DNA from: Xanthoparmelia taractica
Lineage: Eukaryota; Ascomycota; Lecanoromycetes; Lecanorales; Parmeliaceae
DNA: 64,000 nucleotides
Direction of reading: 5' to 3'
Assembly (NCBI GenBank): GCA_033085395.1
Contig: JANQBS010000069.1
Location: 62,001 to 126,000, forward strand
The notes beneath the pieces are model-generated. The model did no database searches, was not told where the DNA came from, and was given only the letters and a program-made list of their open reading frames with translations. A program made the translations under genes and the position numbers. This document shows positions 46,157 to 56,626 of this stretch, in pieces. Each line of letters begins with the position of its first letter. The stretch's first letter is position 1.

Positions 46157-46905
46157 ATGTCGCGCTTTTCCATTGGCCGTATGGGTATGAGTACCTCGAT
46201 CGTTCTTCTCAAAAAGCTGAGCCGTCACTAGCCGAAAATGATGAAGAGCCACTAGAAGTGGGATCGTGGTTCAATCTTTACCAGGGAAACGGACCTCCTC
46301 GAACGGCTATACGCTGCTACGAGCCAAAGCCGAAACGGGCGAAGGATATCAAGAAAGGCGACATTCTTCTGAATCAAGGCAGTGCTTGCAGAGTCTTGGA
46401 GACCCTCTTTCCGAAAGATGCTGACGGCGAGATTTTTATCTACGTCTATGATATTTTCGGCGATGAGATGGATGTCTTCATTACCGATGACATGGAAGAG
46501 ATTACTATGTGTGCGACCTGGCATACGAGATATTTTGTGGTACGGCGTTCTCTCCTAACCGGGTCCCTCGTGGAGACTGCTAGTCTGATGCTCATGAGAT
46601 GGTTTGGTAGCGAGATGTCCCGGCTGACGAAGCCGTCCCCGGCACTCTTGTCCTGCAGAAGCAAGAGGGTCTGATCGAAGATAATCCCGAGAGGGTCTTC
46701 AAGCTTCCCGGGGGCGAACTGGGCCCTTCGCTTCTTCCTTTCTTCAATACGGCGCAAAGGTATCGACTACCTATTAGTACGTTTGGCAAAGTGCCAAAGC
46801 TTCAAGCCTTAGCTGATGAGTGTTGTAGCCGTGCTGGTATATGAGGTCATGGGCAAGTTTCAGCTCGTTGCGTTTGGATTTGGGCAGTGGGATGCGCTTG
46901 GGTAG
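46157..46905 (+). CDS. eIF5A/HEX-1-fold-like protein, copy A
   Basis: Model: exons 46157-46184, 46232-46539, 46611-46776 and 46829-46905, giving 192 residues. Introns are 47, 71 and 52 bases and every phase agrees. Residues 45-98 look like the first (SH3-like) domain of eIF5A: KKGDILLNQGSACRVLETL, then IFIYVYDIFGDEMD. Residues 123-185 look like its second (OB) domain: TLVLQKQEGLIED, FKLPGGELGPSLLPFF and TVLVYEVMGKFQLVA. In eIF5A the loop before the DIF strand holds a lysine turned into hypusine; here it is FPKDADGE, with no lysine at the tip. HEX-1, the Woronin body protein, is a known eIF5A-fold relative without hypusine. The C-terminal GQWDALG matches copy B downstream. The function is unknown and the fold assignment is by motif resemblance only. 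Confidence 0.65.
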
Positions 46906-47310
46906 GAGATGCTGGATTAGGCAAGGTTGGCCAAGCCTTTGCCCTCGGGCTTGATGGATTGCATGACCAGAGACTCGACCAATCGGGTGTTTTGTGGCTT
47001 AATAGTGCTCAGCTGTCACCCTCATTGTTTCGGCTATCCTCTTCCTCCATTTGCTCGTGTCACCAACCATGCTTCTCGTTGATGCTTCACGATATCTAGA
47101 CGAGATTCCTCCCGGTGGTCTCGAGAACATTCTGAGCTTAAGCGTTCTCTACTCGCTGTTATACACCATTGAAGTCTACCTTATCTTCCCTTCTTCTACG
47201 TACCTGTCATGTGGACTAACTAGTGCTGACCAGATCCCCAATCTCTTAACACACTCCCAACACCCACAAACTTACAGATCTCAACACTAGGCCCCTTTTT
47301 CTCAATCAAC
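46906..47310. other. spacer between the two eIF5A-like copies
   Basis: About 405 bases; presumably the promoter of copy B. There is no gene or repeat. Confidence 0.45.
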
Positions 47311-48460
47311 ATGGATAAACAAAAGATGGCTGACCAAAGCACCAAACTCAAAGATTTAAAGCTCAAAGACAAGGAGACAGCCGCGCTAAGAGCAGTCACC
47401 GACAAAGAAGACGACGACGCCGACACCATCAGGCCCGCCCCAAAGGAACAAGAGGAACCCGATCCCCCGCTCGAAATCGGCGGTTTCCTCACCTTAGTCC
47501 CAAACTACCAACACCACCAGCGCTCTGCTTCCTCTTCCTCTTCCCCTTCATCCTCTACCAACGACTACAACACCCCACAATCGCCAACAACCACCACAAC
47601 AACCGAGATCCTGGCCCGCGACACCGAACTCGGCCAGAGCATCCTCTTCGAATCCCGCCCGTGCGAGATCGTGGGGCGCACGGATAGTCGGGCGCCGTCG
47701 GGGGCGGTGGCTTCGAGGCATAAGGTTGCGTTGGAGCTGGTGGAGCTGTTTGATAAGGAGGCTGTGGGGGTGGGGGTGGGGCCGGCGTTGGTGGTGAAGG
47801 CGACGGAGAGGTTGGAGAGGGTGGGGGTTAGGAGGGAGAGGTGGTGTTTGGTATGTGGTTACCCCAGCTTTTGTTTTCTTATTTTCGTTTTCTTTTCTGG
47901 GTTTTATTCTTATGGGTAGGCTGATCGCTTTGAGCTTTTTTTTCTTCTCTCGACGTGCGCGTGGTCAGATGAACGGAAATTTATATCGCTATACTCACTT
48001 ACACACTTACTAACTCTCCTTTCCTCGCTCCATATAGGTCGGCACCGACGGCCCGCTCCAGGAAATCCTCCTCTTGAGGTCACAGCACCTCGACGCGACC
48101 AAGCGGAGGAGGATCGCGCTGAAGATCCCGTCGGGGAAGATGGGCGATGATCTGTCGGTTTTCTTCGCGTTGTGCGACGAGAGGGAGGATCGGGGTTATG
48201 GGATGCCTATTAGTGAGTTTGGCCTTCTTTCTTCTTTTCGTTCTCGTTGTTTTTCTGGAGTGTCTTTTCTTCTATTTGTGGTCTCTTTTGGGTGGAGGTC
48301 GGGGAAGGGGGAGGGGGAGTGGAGAGAGGAAGGAGCATAAGGAGGTTTGGCGGACGCTGGCTGATGTCGTGATATTCGCAAAGCGCTACTGATACTCGAG
48401 GCTATGGGGAAGTTTCAGCTGATCGGGCTGGGCATTGGGGACTGGGAGGCGCTGGGGTAG
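47311..48460 (+). CDS. eIF5A/HEX-1-fold-like protein, copy B
   Basis: Model: exons 47311-47850, 48038-48212 and 48384-48460, giving 263 residues. Introns are 187 and 171 bases, longer than in most genes here. It is a paralogue of copy A. The last exon has the same length (77 bases), the same phase and a matching product (LLILEAMGKFQLIGLG then GDWEALG, versus VYEVMGKFQLVAFG then GQWDALG). It has the same LPxGxxG-type block (LKIPSGKMGDDLSVFF) and a first domain with GQSILFESRPCEIVG and ELVELFDKE. The hypusine loop position (TDSRAPSGAVASRHK) does not match the eIF5A loop. A 100-residue N-terminal extension is charged and then Ser/Thr-rich (KLKDLKLKDKETAA; SASSSSSPSSST) and is absent from copy A. 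The coding strand switches from A/C-rich to G-rich near 47690. Confidence 0.6.
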
Positions 48461-51400
48461 AGAGTGTGTGGGACTCTTGATGGAGGAGGGGGTGGGGGGG
48501 ATGTGGGGGTTGGTGTGCGTGTAGGCGGGAGTTGTTATTGTGTGATGGAGTGGGATGGGATGGGCTCGGGGATGCGGAGACAGGGCAGGAGGATGGCGAT
48601 GAAGTCATGTAGATCGTAGCACCTCGCTCCTTGGCGAGCGACTATGAGAATTGTCAGCGAATATACCCTCGCTTTGCTCGCTATGCTGAAAAGATTGCCC
48701 TTTTCCCACGTCTTCGTGTTGACCTTTGAACGCGAGGCGTAAAGGCTGGGTAGAACCAGCTTGTGCCTAGCGAACACACCGATGGATCAAATCTATACAT
48801 GTTAGATATTCTCGTTATACGCGCACACCTACCTACCTACCCTAACCCCGGTTTCGAACCAGAGCATACATACATACATACATACATGACCTTCTATTCC
48901 TTAGCAAGAAGGGTAACGTGACGGGGCTTTTGGCAGATGCGCTGCACAGGGGTAAATGGGCTGGTGGCTTATATTGAGAGTAGGCTGGATTTGTTTTATA
49001 CAGGGCCGTTTTCAACTAAATGGTGGATAAGAACTCAAGGATGTTGCCGGCGGGTGGGGAGTGCAGCGAAGTTTCTTCTTTTTCTTTTCTTTTTGGGCTT
49101 GGTGCACGTTGGTATTTCTTTCCTTGCCAAATCACGGAAGTACGTCCTGGCATGGTACAAGCTGGAATACGCGAACGATACTTGAGCATCTGGTTCTGGG
49201 CATGGAATTTGATGTCGTGTTTGGCTTTCCTTGGTGCGAGTACATATGTGGCATGATTCGTTTATAAGTGGTAATAAGGGGCTTTTGGTGGGGTTTGATT
49301 TAGCGGTGGGGGTTTTGTGCCATGTACGTGGATGAACGATCGTTTGCGTGAAGTATTTGGACGAGAAAGTTGGATGGAAACGCTGTGGTGTGTATATATT
49401 CGAAAGGGTGGTTGTTAACAAAAGGCGAGGGAATTCCTACCAATTTTTGACAATGTGAGATCATGCTCTTGGAAGGGGAGCTGTGTAACGGCTGTCATGC
49501 TTATATTTGGCGAAAAAAAGCTTTGTAGGGTGCTATAAGCCCCAAATCACGGTTGGGAGTGTCAATTGATCGGAACTACGCCTCGCATTTGATTGGGTGA
49601 GCCGCAGTTGTCGCCCATGATTGCACCCCCGTTGTAATAACAACCCCCCTTTTTCATTTTCTGCAAAAAAGGTCATACATCCCCAAACCAACTCTTGTAA
49701 CAACTTCCTCATACAACTCGCCACATCGCACCAAACTCATCACATCCCTCTCATACGACACCCATACGCCACAACGCACTCTTGGCACCAATAGCCCGGA
49801 CCCCCCCAATCGCAACATGCCACTCACTCCCGCTCCGTACTCAATCAGAATCACACAAGTTTCCTTGGTTTGTATTCGCCCCAGCTTAATACCAAGACGA
49901 AGGCCCTCCTAATTAATTGGCAGATGGGCGCCGAAGCGCGTATTCATACTATCGATGGGCGTTTTCGCGGAGCTCGGTTTCGAGAATGCGCAGCTCGAAT
50001 GTGATGGTGGGGTTGGTTGTTGGTTGATGCATGGGTCCTAGTTCTATAATTGTGCGCTCCAGTCGGCTTTCTTGGATGGCGTGCTGGGGAGCGGTTTCGT
50101 TTGGTTTTGATAATTGTTGATGAGTTTCGTTGGTTTAGGTTTGTGTTTAGGGGAGAAGGGGGGATGGAACGTTTACAAGGAGGCATTGAAGGAGTTTGGG
50201 TCTTCCGAAGAAGGTGCTCACGGTGATGCCGTGGCAGTGGTTGAACCTGGCAGAGTACGGAGTGTCGTCGAGCAGGCTGGTTCCTGCAACGAGGGTGAGT
50301 CTCCCGGTGGATTTGGTCCATGATAGTTTGCATGGTGAGCCCTCTAGGGGAGATGATGTCGCCTTTGCGGACTTTGAAGAGGTCCTTGGAGCCGTTGGTG
50401 CTGGATTGGTGGCGCGGATGTACTCTTCAAGCTGGGTTCTACCAGAGCTAGGTTCCGAGAGGGTTTAATGGAGACAGAGGGTAAGTTTGTGTGCTTTGCC
50501 GACAGAACTAGCGCCAACACTGGGAAGGCTGACATTACGTTGGCGAGGCGGGCCCTCATCTCGGGATTTCAGCCGAAAATGTGAGTGGATGAGGAAAGGA
50601 GACGAGGGAGAAGAGCTGGTCTGGTACTTATGCTGGGCGAAGATGAGGTTGACAATGGCACATTTGCAGAAGGCGATCGGCTACTATGTTAGTGTACGAA
50701 AAAGCCTTGATGCCTTTTGAAGATGGCTTGCCTGTGGATATTGCGAGGATAGTTATTGGTTTGTTAAGACAAAACTTTCTTTGACAAAGACGTGCTATCC
50801 AGCTTTCGTACTGGAGGCTCTCAACCAGAAGCTCTCGTCCACAATTACCTTATCTGCATGTAAAAAATTCGACATCAGATCTCTCAATCAAGAAACTGGC
50901 GAGGTTGGTGACCTAGAGGTATATATTAACATCCAAGTCTGACACGTACTGAAAATAGCAAAGACAGCCTACCAAACTGCCTGTGAAATCTCCATGGTGC
51001 GATATTCGCATCAGACCCGAGTCAGTACATAAATATGTCGATCCAGAATATCCGTCAAAACGCAGTGGGTTTGGCGCATATACTGGCTTAGTCTCGATAC
51101 AGATCTGTATCTTTTCAAAGCATAGCTTAAACGTATGTGATATCCATATCTCGGGTTAGGTGATTCCGGTTACGCATGGGCCAACACAGTGGGTGGTTGA
51201 GAGGTAGAAACACCTTACAATTTCGGTGCAACTTTAGGTAGATGTTACACGACGCTCTTCTTTGTGAATAACTATGCACGCTTTCTCCGGCCAGTATGGA
51301 TCTGCATGCGCATCCTTTCACTTGGGGTTTTTCTTATGCCTTTGGGAACTTTTGAAACCATCTCTTGCTAGAACGGCAGGGCAGGATGAATGCTTAGTAT

Positions 51401-52078
51401 GATATCGATAACAAGGACGCTATGGATAATGATTCAATGTAACGGTCTTTCGCATTTAGCACAGCGTGAGCAGGGGGGGTAGACTGTGATGAGATGACCT
51501 GTTGAAGGGATTTGTGATGGTGTGGGATGATTGTGCGGTGCGCGAGGGAGAGGGTAGGAATATTGCGCGGAATATTGCGCGAGGAATATTCCACTTCTCG
51601 CGTTATGAAAGATGAGTGGGCATTGATGGGATTTGGAGAGACGGGAAAGTGGAGGTAAGGCGGTCTTCCTGCGTTGTGCTAGGGGTACGTGATAATTGAG
51701 GCCGGGTGTGAGACCATGAGGGAGGTAAGGGGGCTCTTGCGCAGCATTTTGGGTGTTTTGAGGTGGTGTAGAGCGTCATCGCTGTCTGATTCGCAATGTG
51801 GCCTCGGTGCTTAATATTATGCTTTTCTATTGTACTGAACTATCTGCAGCAAGTAAGACTGTTCGGTGATTGCGTGTAGCTACCGCCAGTGCATTCAAAA
51901 TTGCAGTGGTTCTCCGATTGGGAGCTGAAAGCTGAAAGAGACTGTTGAAGATTCTTGGTGACCGTATATTTAATTCGCATCTGTCTTCATTTGTCTGTGC
52001 GCTGTCACGAGTCCCCTCGCTGCAAGTGGTCCCATTCGCACTGGTCTCTATGCATCAAGATGCGCCTGCGGCAACCTC
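48461..52078. other. gene-poor region, 3.6 kb
   Basis: No convincing gene. It includes a CATA microsatellite at 48865-48887 and T/G-rich low-complexity sequence at 49060-49330. A minus-strand frame around 50140-50500 looks weakly coding but has no start or family. 51540-51600 has three closely spaced GAATATT/AATATTGCG words. Confidence 0.45.
48865..48887. repeat. (CATA)n microsatellite
   Basis: About 23 bases of perfect tetranucleotide repeat in non-coding DNA. Confidence 0.85.
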
Positions 52079-53397
52079 TCACGGTAAGAATGGATACGCG
52101 ATAGGGTCTAGTAGTGGTAAGATCCCTCCTTCGAGCACATATCTGTTGACGGCTATGCCCAACTTGCATGGTTGGGACAGCGTGGACTCTTCAGCTTCCT
52201 GCAAATTCGGGGACGTGTCGATGTCCCAGCGTCTAGAACGACGATATGTTAACCAAAAGCCGACTGCCCGTAGCTCCCTCAGAGTTCCCGCATGCCTCTT
52301 CAAGAACTCGATCAAGGTCTCCTCCGTAGTAAAGATTGTGTCAAGCTCAAATACTCTCAAAAATTCCCAAGTGGTGGTCCCTACCATGTATCTAAGGTCG
52401 CATCCACCGCCGCTCTCGTCGATGTAGAGACTCAAGGCCCTGAGTTCCTTCGCAGCCGAAAGAAATTCACACATCGAATAGTTTGATAAGAACATCGCGC
52501 AGAGAGAAAGTTCTTGGTAGAAATAACCCGTGTCAAGATACCCTTTACCAGCATAGAACATGATGCGGAAATTTTCGAGGTGCTTCAAGGCGCGCTTGAT
52601 GACGCTCATCTTTTTTTCATCTATTGACAGGATCTTCCAGTCTATCCTCCCGCAGTCAAGGGACTTGATCTTTGTTTCTGAAGAGCCGACACCGTAAAGG
52701 ACCGAACTCAGCTGCATCACGCCGTATGGATCTCTGTGGTCGTCATCTCCTCCTGGTAGGTACATAGTTTCCGCATATGCGCGCTTGAAAGCACTTGTGT
52801 GCGGGACTACTCCATCTTCGAAGCTGACGGTGATTTCTGTGAGGTTGGGCAGCCGAGCTACGGCTGAAGCCACCAATCCAAATTTGTAAGCGTCAATCTG
52901 ATGCCGAATTTTCATTTGATCGGACCAGGCTACCTTGAGTGCCTTGAACTTTGTACGTAATTCGGACCGTGCCGCTGCGGCTCTGGGTTCCAATTCTTCC
53001 TGCTCCCTATGATAGATAAGTTTTAAGCTGTCAGCTTCGTCCTACGGTTTGATGGTTTGATAGGTGATTTTTCATCACGCACGCACTTCGACTCCAGATA
53101 TTCCTTCACCAAATCTTCTTCGCTCTTGAGTACATTGTCGAAGGTGTCAGGCTCATAGTGAAGACGGGTAACATGCTGGCTGTAGAATGGGTGTTGAGAG
53201 ATCGTCCGCAGTCGCTCAAAGCTCTTACTCTGAAAGGTAAGATGGATCACTGGTAGAAGATATGCGGCTCCTATGGCGGAGAATTCTGTGCTGACAAGGC
53301 GGAATTGCTTGATATCGCGAGGTCCATGAGGGTTTTGGTCACAGTTGCGGAGGTTAAAGGCGATCATATACTTGATCTCTGCTGGAAAGCGGCTCAT
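52079..53397 (-). CDS. F-box-like fungal protein
   Basis: Model: exons 53397-53087 and 53006-52079, giving 412 residues. I start at the ATG at 53397 (MSRFPAEIKYMI). The 80-base intron begins GTGCGT, ends ATCATAG and is phase 2 on both sides. The N-terminus, FPAEIKYMIAFNLRN followed by IKQFRLVSTEFSAIGAAYLL, has the spacing of an F-box (proline-initiated first helix, then a basic R-L-V-S-x-x-F helix). The rest is a long alpha/beta region without clear leucine-rich repeats, as is usual in expanded fungal F-box families (for example LRALSLYIDES and LREL). F-box proteins connect substrates to the SCF ubiquitin ligase through Skp1. The substrate is unknown. Confidence 0.68.
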
Positions 53398-54156
53398 GGT
53401 GTATGCCGACCACGTGAGCCAGGTTGACAATGTAGTTAACAGATTGGTTTGACTGGCTCATAAATTTCGATGTCTTCGAGTGGTGTTTTGGTACGTTGGC
53501 TGAAATATGTGAGAGGCTGAACACACGGCTAGCCGATTATGACTAACATCCGAGTTTTACCCGGTCGACAAGCAGGCATTCACTCCCTAAGACAATCTTC
53601 AGTACTCCGTACACGATTTTTTATATGAAAATCTCTGCATTCGTGATCGCTCCTGCTCAAACGGCTATGCGGGCTTCTCGGAACAGGAGGGATCGAGTCG
53701 CTCATGATTCCAAATTACCCAGCAATATATCCTTCTCAGATGTGCTTAAAATGTCCCCCTTGACAAGAGATGGTTATGGGCCAAGACGCGTGTACATTGC
53801 CTCCATGATACATCTTTTCTTCAACTTCCCAGTGTTTGTATCGCCATGTTACACAGAGGCGCCAGAGTTGTAAGCTTCTACCTTCACAACACCTGCACAT
53901 GGAAAGAGCATGCTGTCGAGTACCCTGTGTACTTGTTAGCCAGTTGACACTCAATCCCCGGGCAATTTTCTGTATTGCCTCTTTATAATGATTTAAAGCG
54001 GTGTTAGACAGAAGGTACTTCGCTTGTAGCTCCGGATTCGGGCTGCAGTTGATGCAATCTACCGCTCATGTAATACCGGCATCACTATTAGATCCAGCTA
54101 CTTGGCTGGGACACTTTTCATAACCAGTCAATAATGATAGAAGCTTTCTCCACGAG
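53398..54156. other. intergenic, 760 bases
   Basis: Upstream of the F-box-like gene. Only short frames without coding character; no repeat was seen. Confidence 0.45.
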
Positions 54157-54723
54157 CTAGATTGCAGAGAGTATGCAGGTTGCCGGTCCTTTAGTTACGC
54201 TATACTGAGGTACCTTATGCACTTGAGCATTCATGCACTTGTTATGGAAGACGGAGCTGGAGAAGCAGGTCGCGGTACATCCTTGATGCTCAGACTCAGT
54301 GCTGCGAGGTCCATGGTGAAGGTTGGAAGGGTTACTGTTCCGGCAGTGGCGAGCTCGGAGAGGGTGAGTGTTCTTATGGCATTTGCGGTTAGCGAGGCCG
54401 GGCGGCAGTCGTGGAAGAAGTGGTTGTGGGAGCATTCGCAGAACAAGGGGCCCCAAAGTTGGAGATCCCAGGCGAAGATTATGAGAATGCCGGTGAGCGG
54501 TGCTGCTACCTTCGGGGAACACTGGTGAGGACTGCAGAGGCTTCTTGGGCAAGTCTGAAAAAGACTTGTTGGGTTTTGCGGTGTGTCTAGGGTTTTTTGG
54601 AACATCGAAATACGAAGCATTCAGGGTTTCTAGCGGTAGAGAAGAAGACTTCAGCGCATAAGGGTGAGGCCGACGTGGACGTTGCTGGTAAGAAGCGGTT
54701 GGTGCTCCCTTTACTGAGCTCAT
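54157..54723 (-). CDS. hypothetical basic, Pro/Ser-rich protein (uncertain)
   Basis: An uninterrupted frame of 188 residues from an ATG at 54723. The N-terminal third reads naturally (YQQRPRRPHPYALKSSS, then NASYFDVPKNPRH and KSFSDLPKKPLQ). Further on, an overlapping frame at about 54510-54234 looks more protein-like (LTGILIIFAWDLQLWGPLF, NAIRTLTLSELATAG), so the true gene may switch frames through an intron I could not place. The family is not recognised. It may be a small species-restricted gene or a chance frame. Confidence 0.35.
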   Translation of the reverse strand: MSSVKGAPTASYQQRPRRPHPYALKSSSLPLETLNASYFDVPKNPRHTAKPNKSFSDLPKKPLQSSPVFPEGSSTAHRHSHNLRLGSPTLGPLVLRMLPQPLLPRLPPGLANRKCHKNTHPLRARHCRNSNPSNLHHGPRSTESEHQGCTATCFSSSVFHNKCMNAQVHKVPQYSVTKGPATCILSAI

Positions 54724-55957
54724 GCTCTCTTTTTCAATCTTGGCGGGGCATGAGGTGACACGAAGCTCAATGATCCAAGGGTGACAGAGAGGGAAACCAT
54801 GCAGTACTATGATACGCCTAGAACGATAGACTCTAGTAATATTTGCGGCCTAGACGGCAAGACGAGGTTAGCCGAGTATCGTGGAGACCGTTGAGTATGC
54901 ATACTTGGGAAGGAATGAGGATCGATCAACTCCGAGCCAGCGTTTGAAGCGTATACGTTGGGAGGATGACCCTGCGGGCCACAAACGCAATATATGCTGA
55001 ACATGACAGTATTGCCGGATGAATCTTCCCAAAAGCGGCCTAATTACCGAGTAACTGGCTCCGATCTGCTCTCTCCACCCTCGGAGCTGGTTGGGATACA
55101 TTAATCAAGGGCGTCCTTTTCTATTGAGAGTAATTGGCACTTTGCTTGCAATTCCAATAGCTGATATGCCAGCTACTGCTGTAACGGAGGATGTACGGTG
55201 CTTTCAATGAGATTGAAGTGATCTCTTCGCCCATCACTACTCCAACGCAGATCAGGTTGCGCAAGTATATATGTATCAGATCGTTGGGCAGAGCTTTGCC
55301 GTCCAAAGTCAGCGTTCAGTGGCTCTGCATTAGGTAGCATTGGAAGCATACTTCCTGGATTGGGTATCGCGTTAGGGTTACCTGCTCCATTGGACATGGT
55401 CTTGAGTTGACATTCCCATTGGATCGTCCAGACTAATCTTCGGCTGTCTATGAGGACTTCACAGGCCATGCAGCAGTATCGCCGTGCTTTATCACTTACT
55501 CGTCAAGACTTCGCTGTTATATCTTTCACGATGGCTTCAGCTGTGGCGGACGCAGGGAAAATCAGAAAACTTCATCCACGACTACTTGGACTCTGGATAC
55601 GCTGATTCCCTAGCTTTGTGCGATCAGTTGTCATGTAGGCGGTTGAACCGCCACAGGAGGGGAGAATTGCGAGAAGCTGATAGGCTTAGCTCAGTTCGCA
55701 GATCAACGTCATATATGGAGTATATTCGTACTATTTCGAACTTCTAATATTGCCTACGACCGTGAGCGACCCAGTCTCTAGAGTCCGTCTGGCCGCGATC
55801 AAAGAGAGCCCGCGAACCACAGGATTCTCGCAGTCGATGCGAAAGTTACGCTGAGTTACCTTCAAGCAAACCCGCGACCATCGTAAGACTTGCCAGCTGC
55901 CATAAAGAACTCTATTTCTGCCCTGAAACAGCTATGGGCCATATTCTTATTGGCGTG
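54724..55957. other. intergenic, 1.2 kb
   Basis: Short open frames on both strands, none convincing. No repeats were noted. Confidence 0.45.
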
Positions 55958-56626
55958 TCAGTCATATGGCGAGCCCACGCTCGGGACACTTCCTTCTCTG
56001 TAGTCCGTGCCTGAACTTTGCGAGCTACCGTCTCCCTCCATCAGTGTCAGAGAAACGGCGACTACAATATCTCTGGCATCAGTCACAAAAATTGCCTCAA
56101 ACAACTGCGACATTCCCAAACAGGCGCATTCCCATAATCTATCTGCCATGTCCTTGACGAAACTCCACGGAATCGTATCCCCGATACAGGTGAACGACAA
56201 TGCAAACGGTCCTTCTACAACTCTGAACGAGTCTCTTTGAGGTAGCGCTTGCCAAGCTCCGGCGGCTTTGATAGCAATGGAGCTGTAGAAACTCTCGAGA
56301 AATCTAGCGGCGTTGGTGACCGGCGCCATGGCGACAACAGTTTTGAAGGTTACCATTCTCATCTGGACTTTAGCAGAAGAGAGACGTGGATTTGTGCGCT
56401 GCTCGATCATGCTTGCTCCAACCCTTCGGGGGAGTGCTGGTATGTTCCCTCCGTTCCGTCCATGGCTGCGGGGAGTCCATACACCTTGCGATAGAGGTGG
56501 ATGAGGGATCGCAAGGCCTTCACTGGGGGGCTCGACCGTTTGCCTTGCCGTTGAGACTCTCATCAAGGGCAGAATGTAGACGAGTGAGAGAAGAAAGAGG
56601 GCTGAGATGTGGTGAAACGAGTACAT
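55958..56626 (-). CDS. secreted hypothetical protein
   Basis: Single exon, 222 residues from the ATG at 56626. The frame extends further upstream, but the later ATG gives a good signal peptide (MYSFHHISALFLLSLVYILP, then a polar region). After a Pro/Arg-rich segment, residues about 95-195 form a compact-looking domain: NAARFLESFYSSIAIKAAGA, then FALSFTCIGDTIPWSFVKDM and LFEAIFVTDARDIVVAVSL. This arrangement (F-Y-S near a helix, an aliphatic strand, IPW-x-FV) is one I associate with a widespread set of small secreted fungal proteins of unknown role. No catalytic motif is visible. The end is Ser/Gly-rich and probably flexible. Confidence 0.55.
   Translation of the reverse strand: MYSFHHISALFLLSLVYILPLMRVSTARQTVEPPSEGLAIPHPPLSQGVWTPRSHGRNGGNIPALPRRVGASMIEQRTNPRLSSAKVQMRMVTFKTVVAMAPVTNAARFLESFYSSIAIKAAGAWQALPQRDSFRVVEGPFALSFTCIGDTIPWSFVKDMADRLWECACLGMSQLFEAIFVTDARDIVVAVSLTLMEGDGSSQSSGTDYREGSVPSVGSPYD

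Noticed and set aside
48845..48870. TTCGAA-containing stretch resembling a tRNA T-arm (minus strand)
   Set aside because: The expected anticodon and acceptor arms are missing; the neighbouring sequence is a CATA microsatellite.
50140..50500. Minus-strand frame with GRLTLVAGTSLLDD
   Set aside because: Reads somewhat like protein, but no ATG, no family, and an overlapping frame looks equally plausible; left uncalled.
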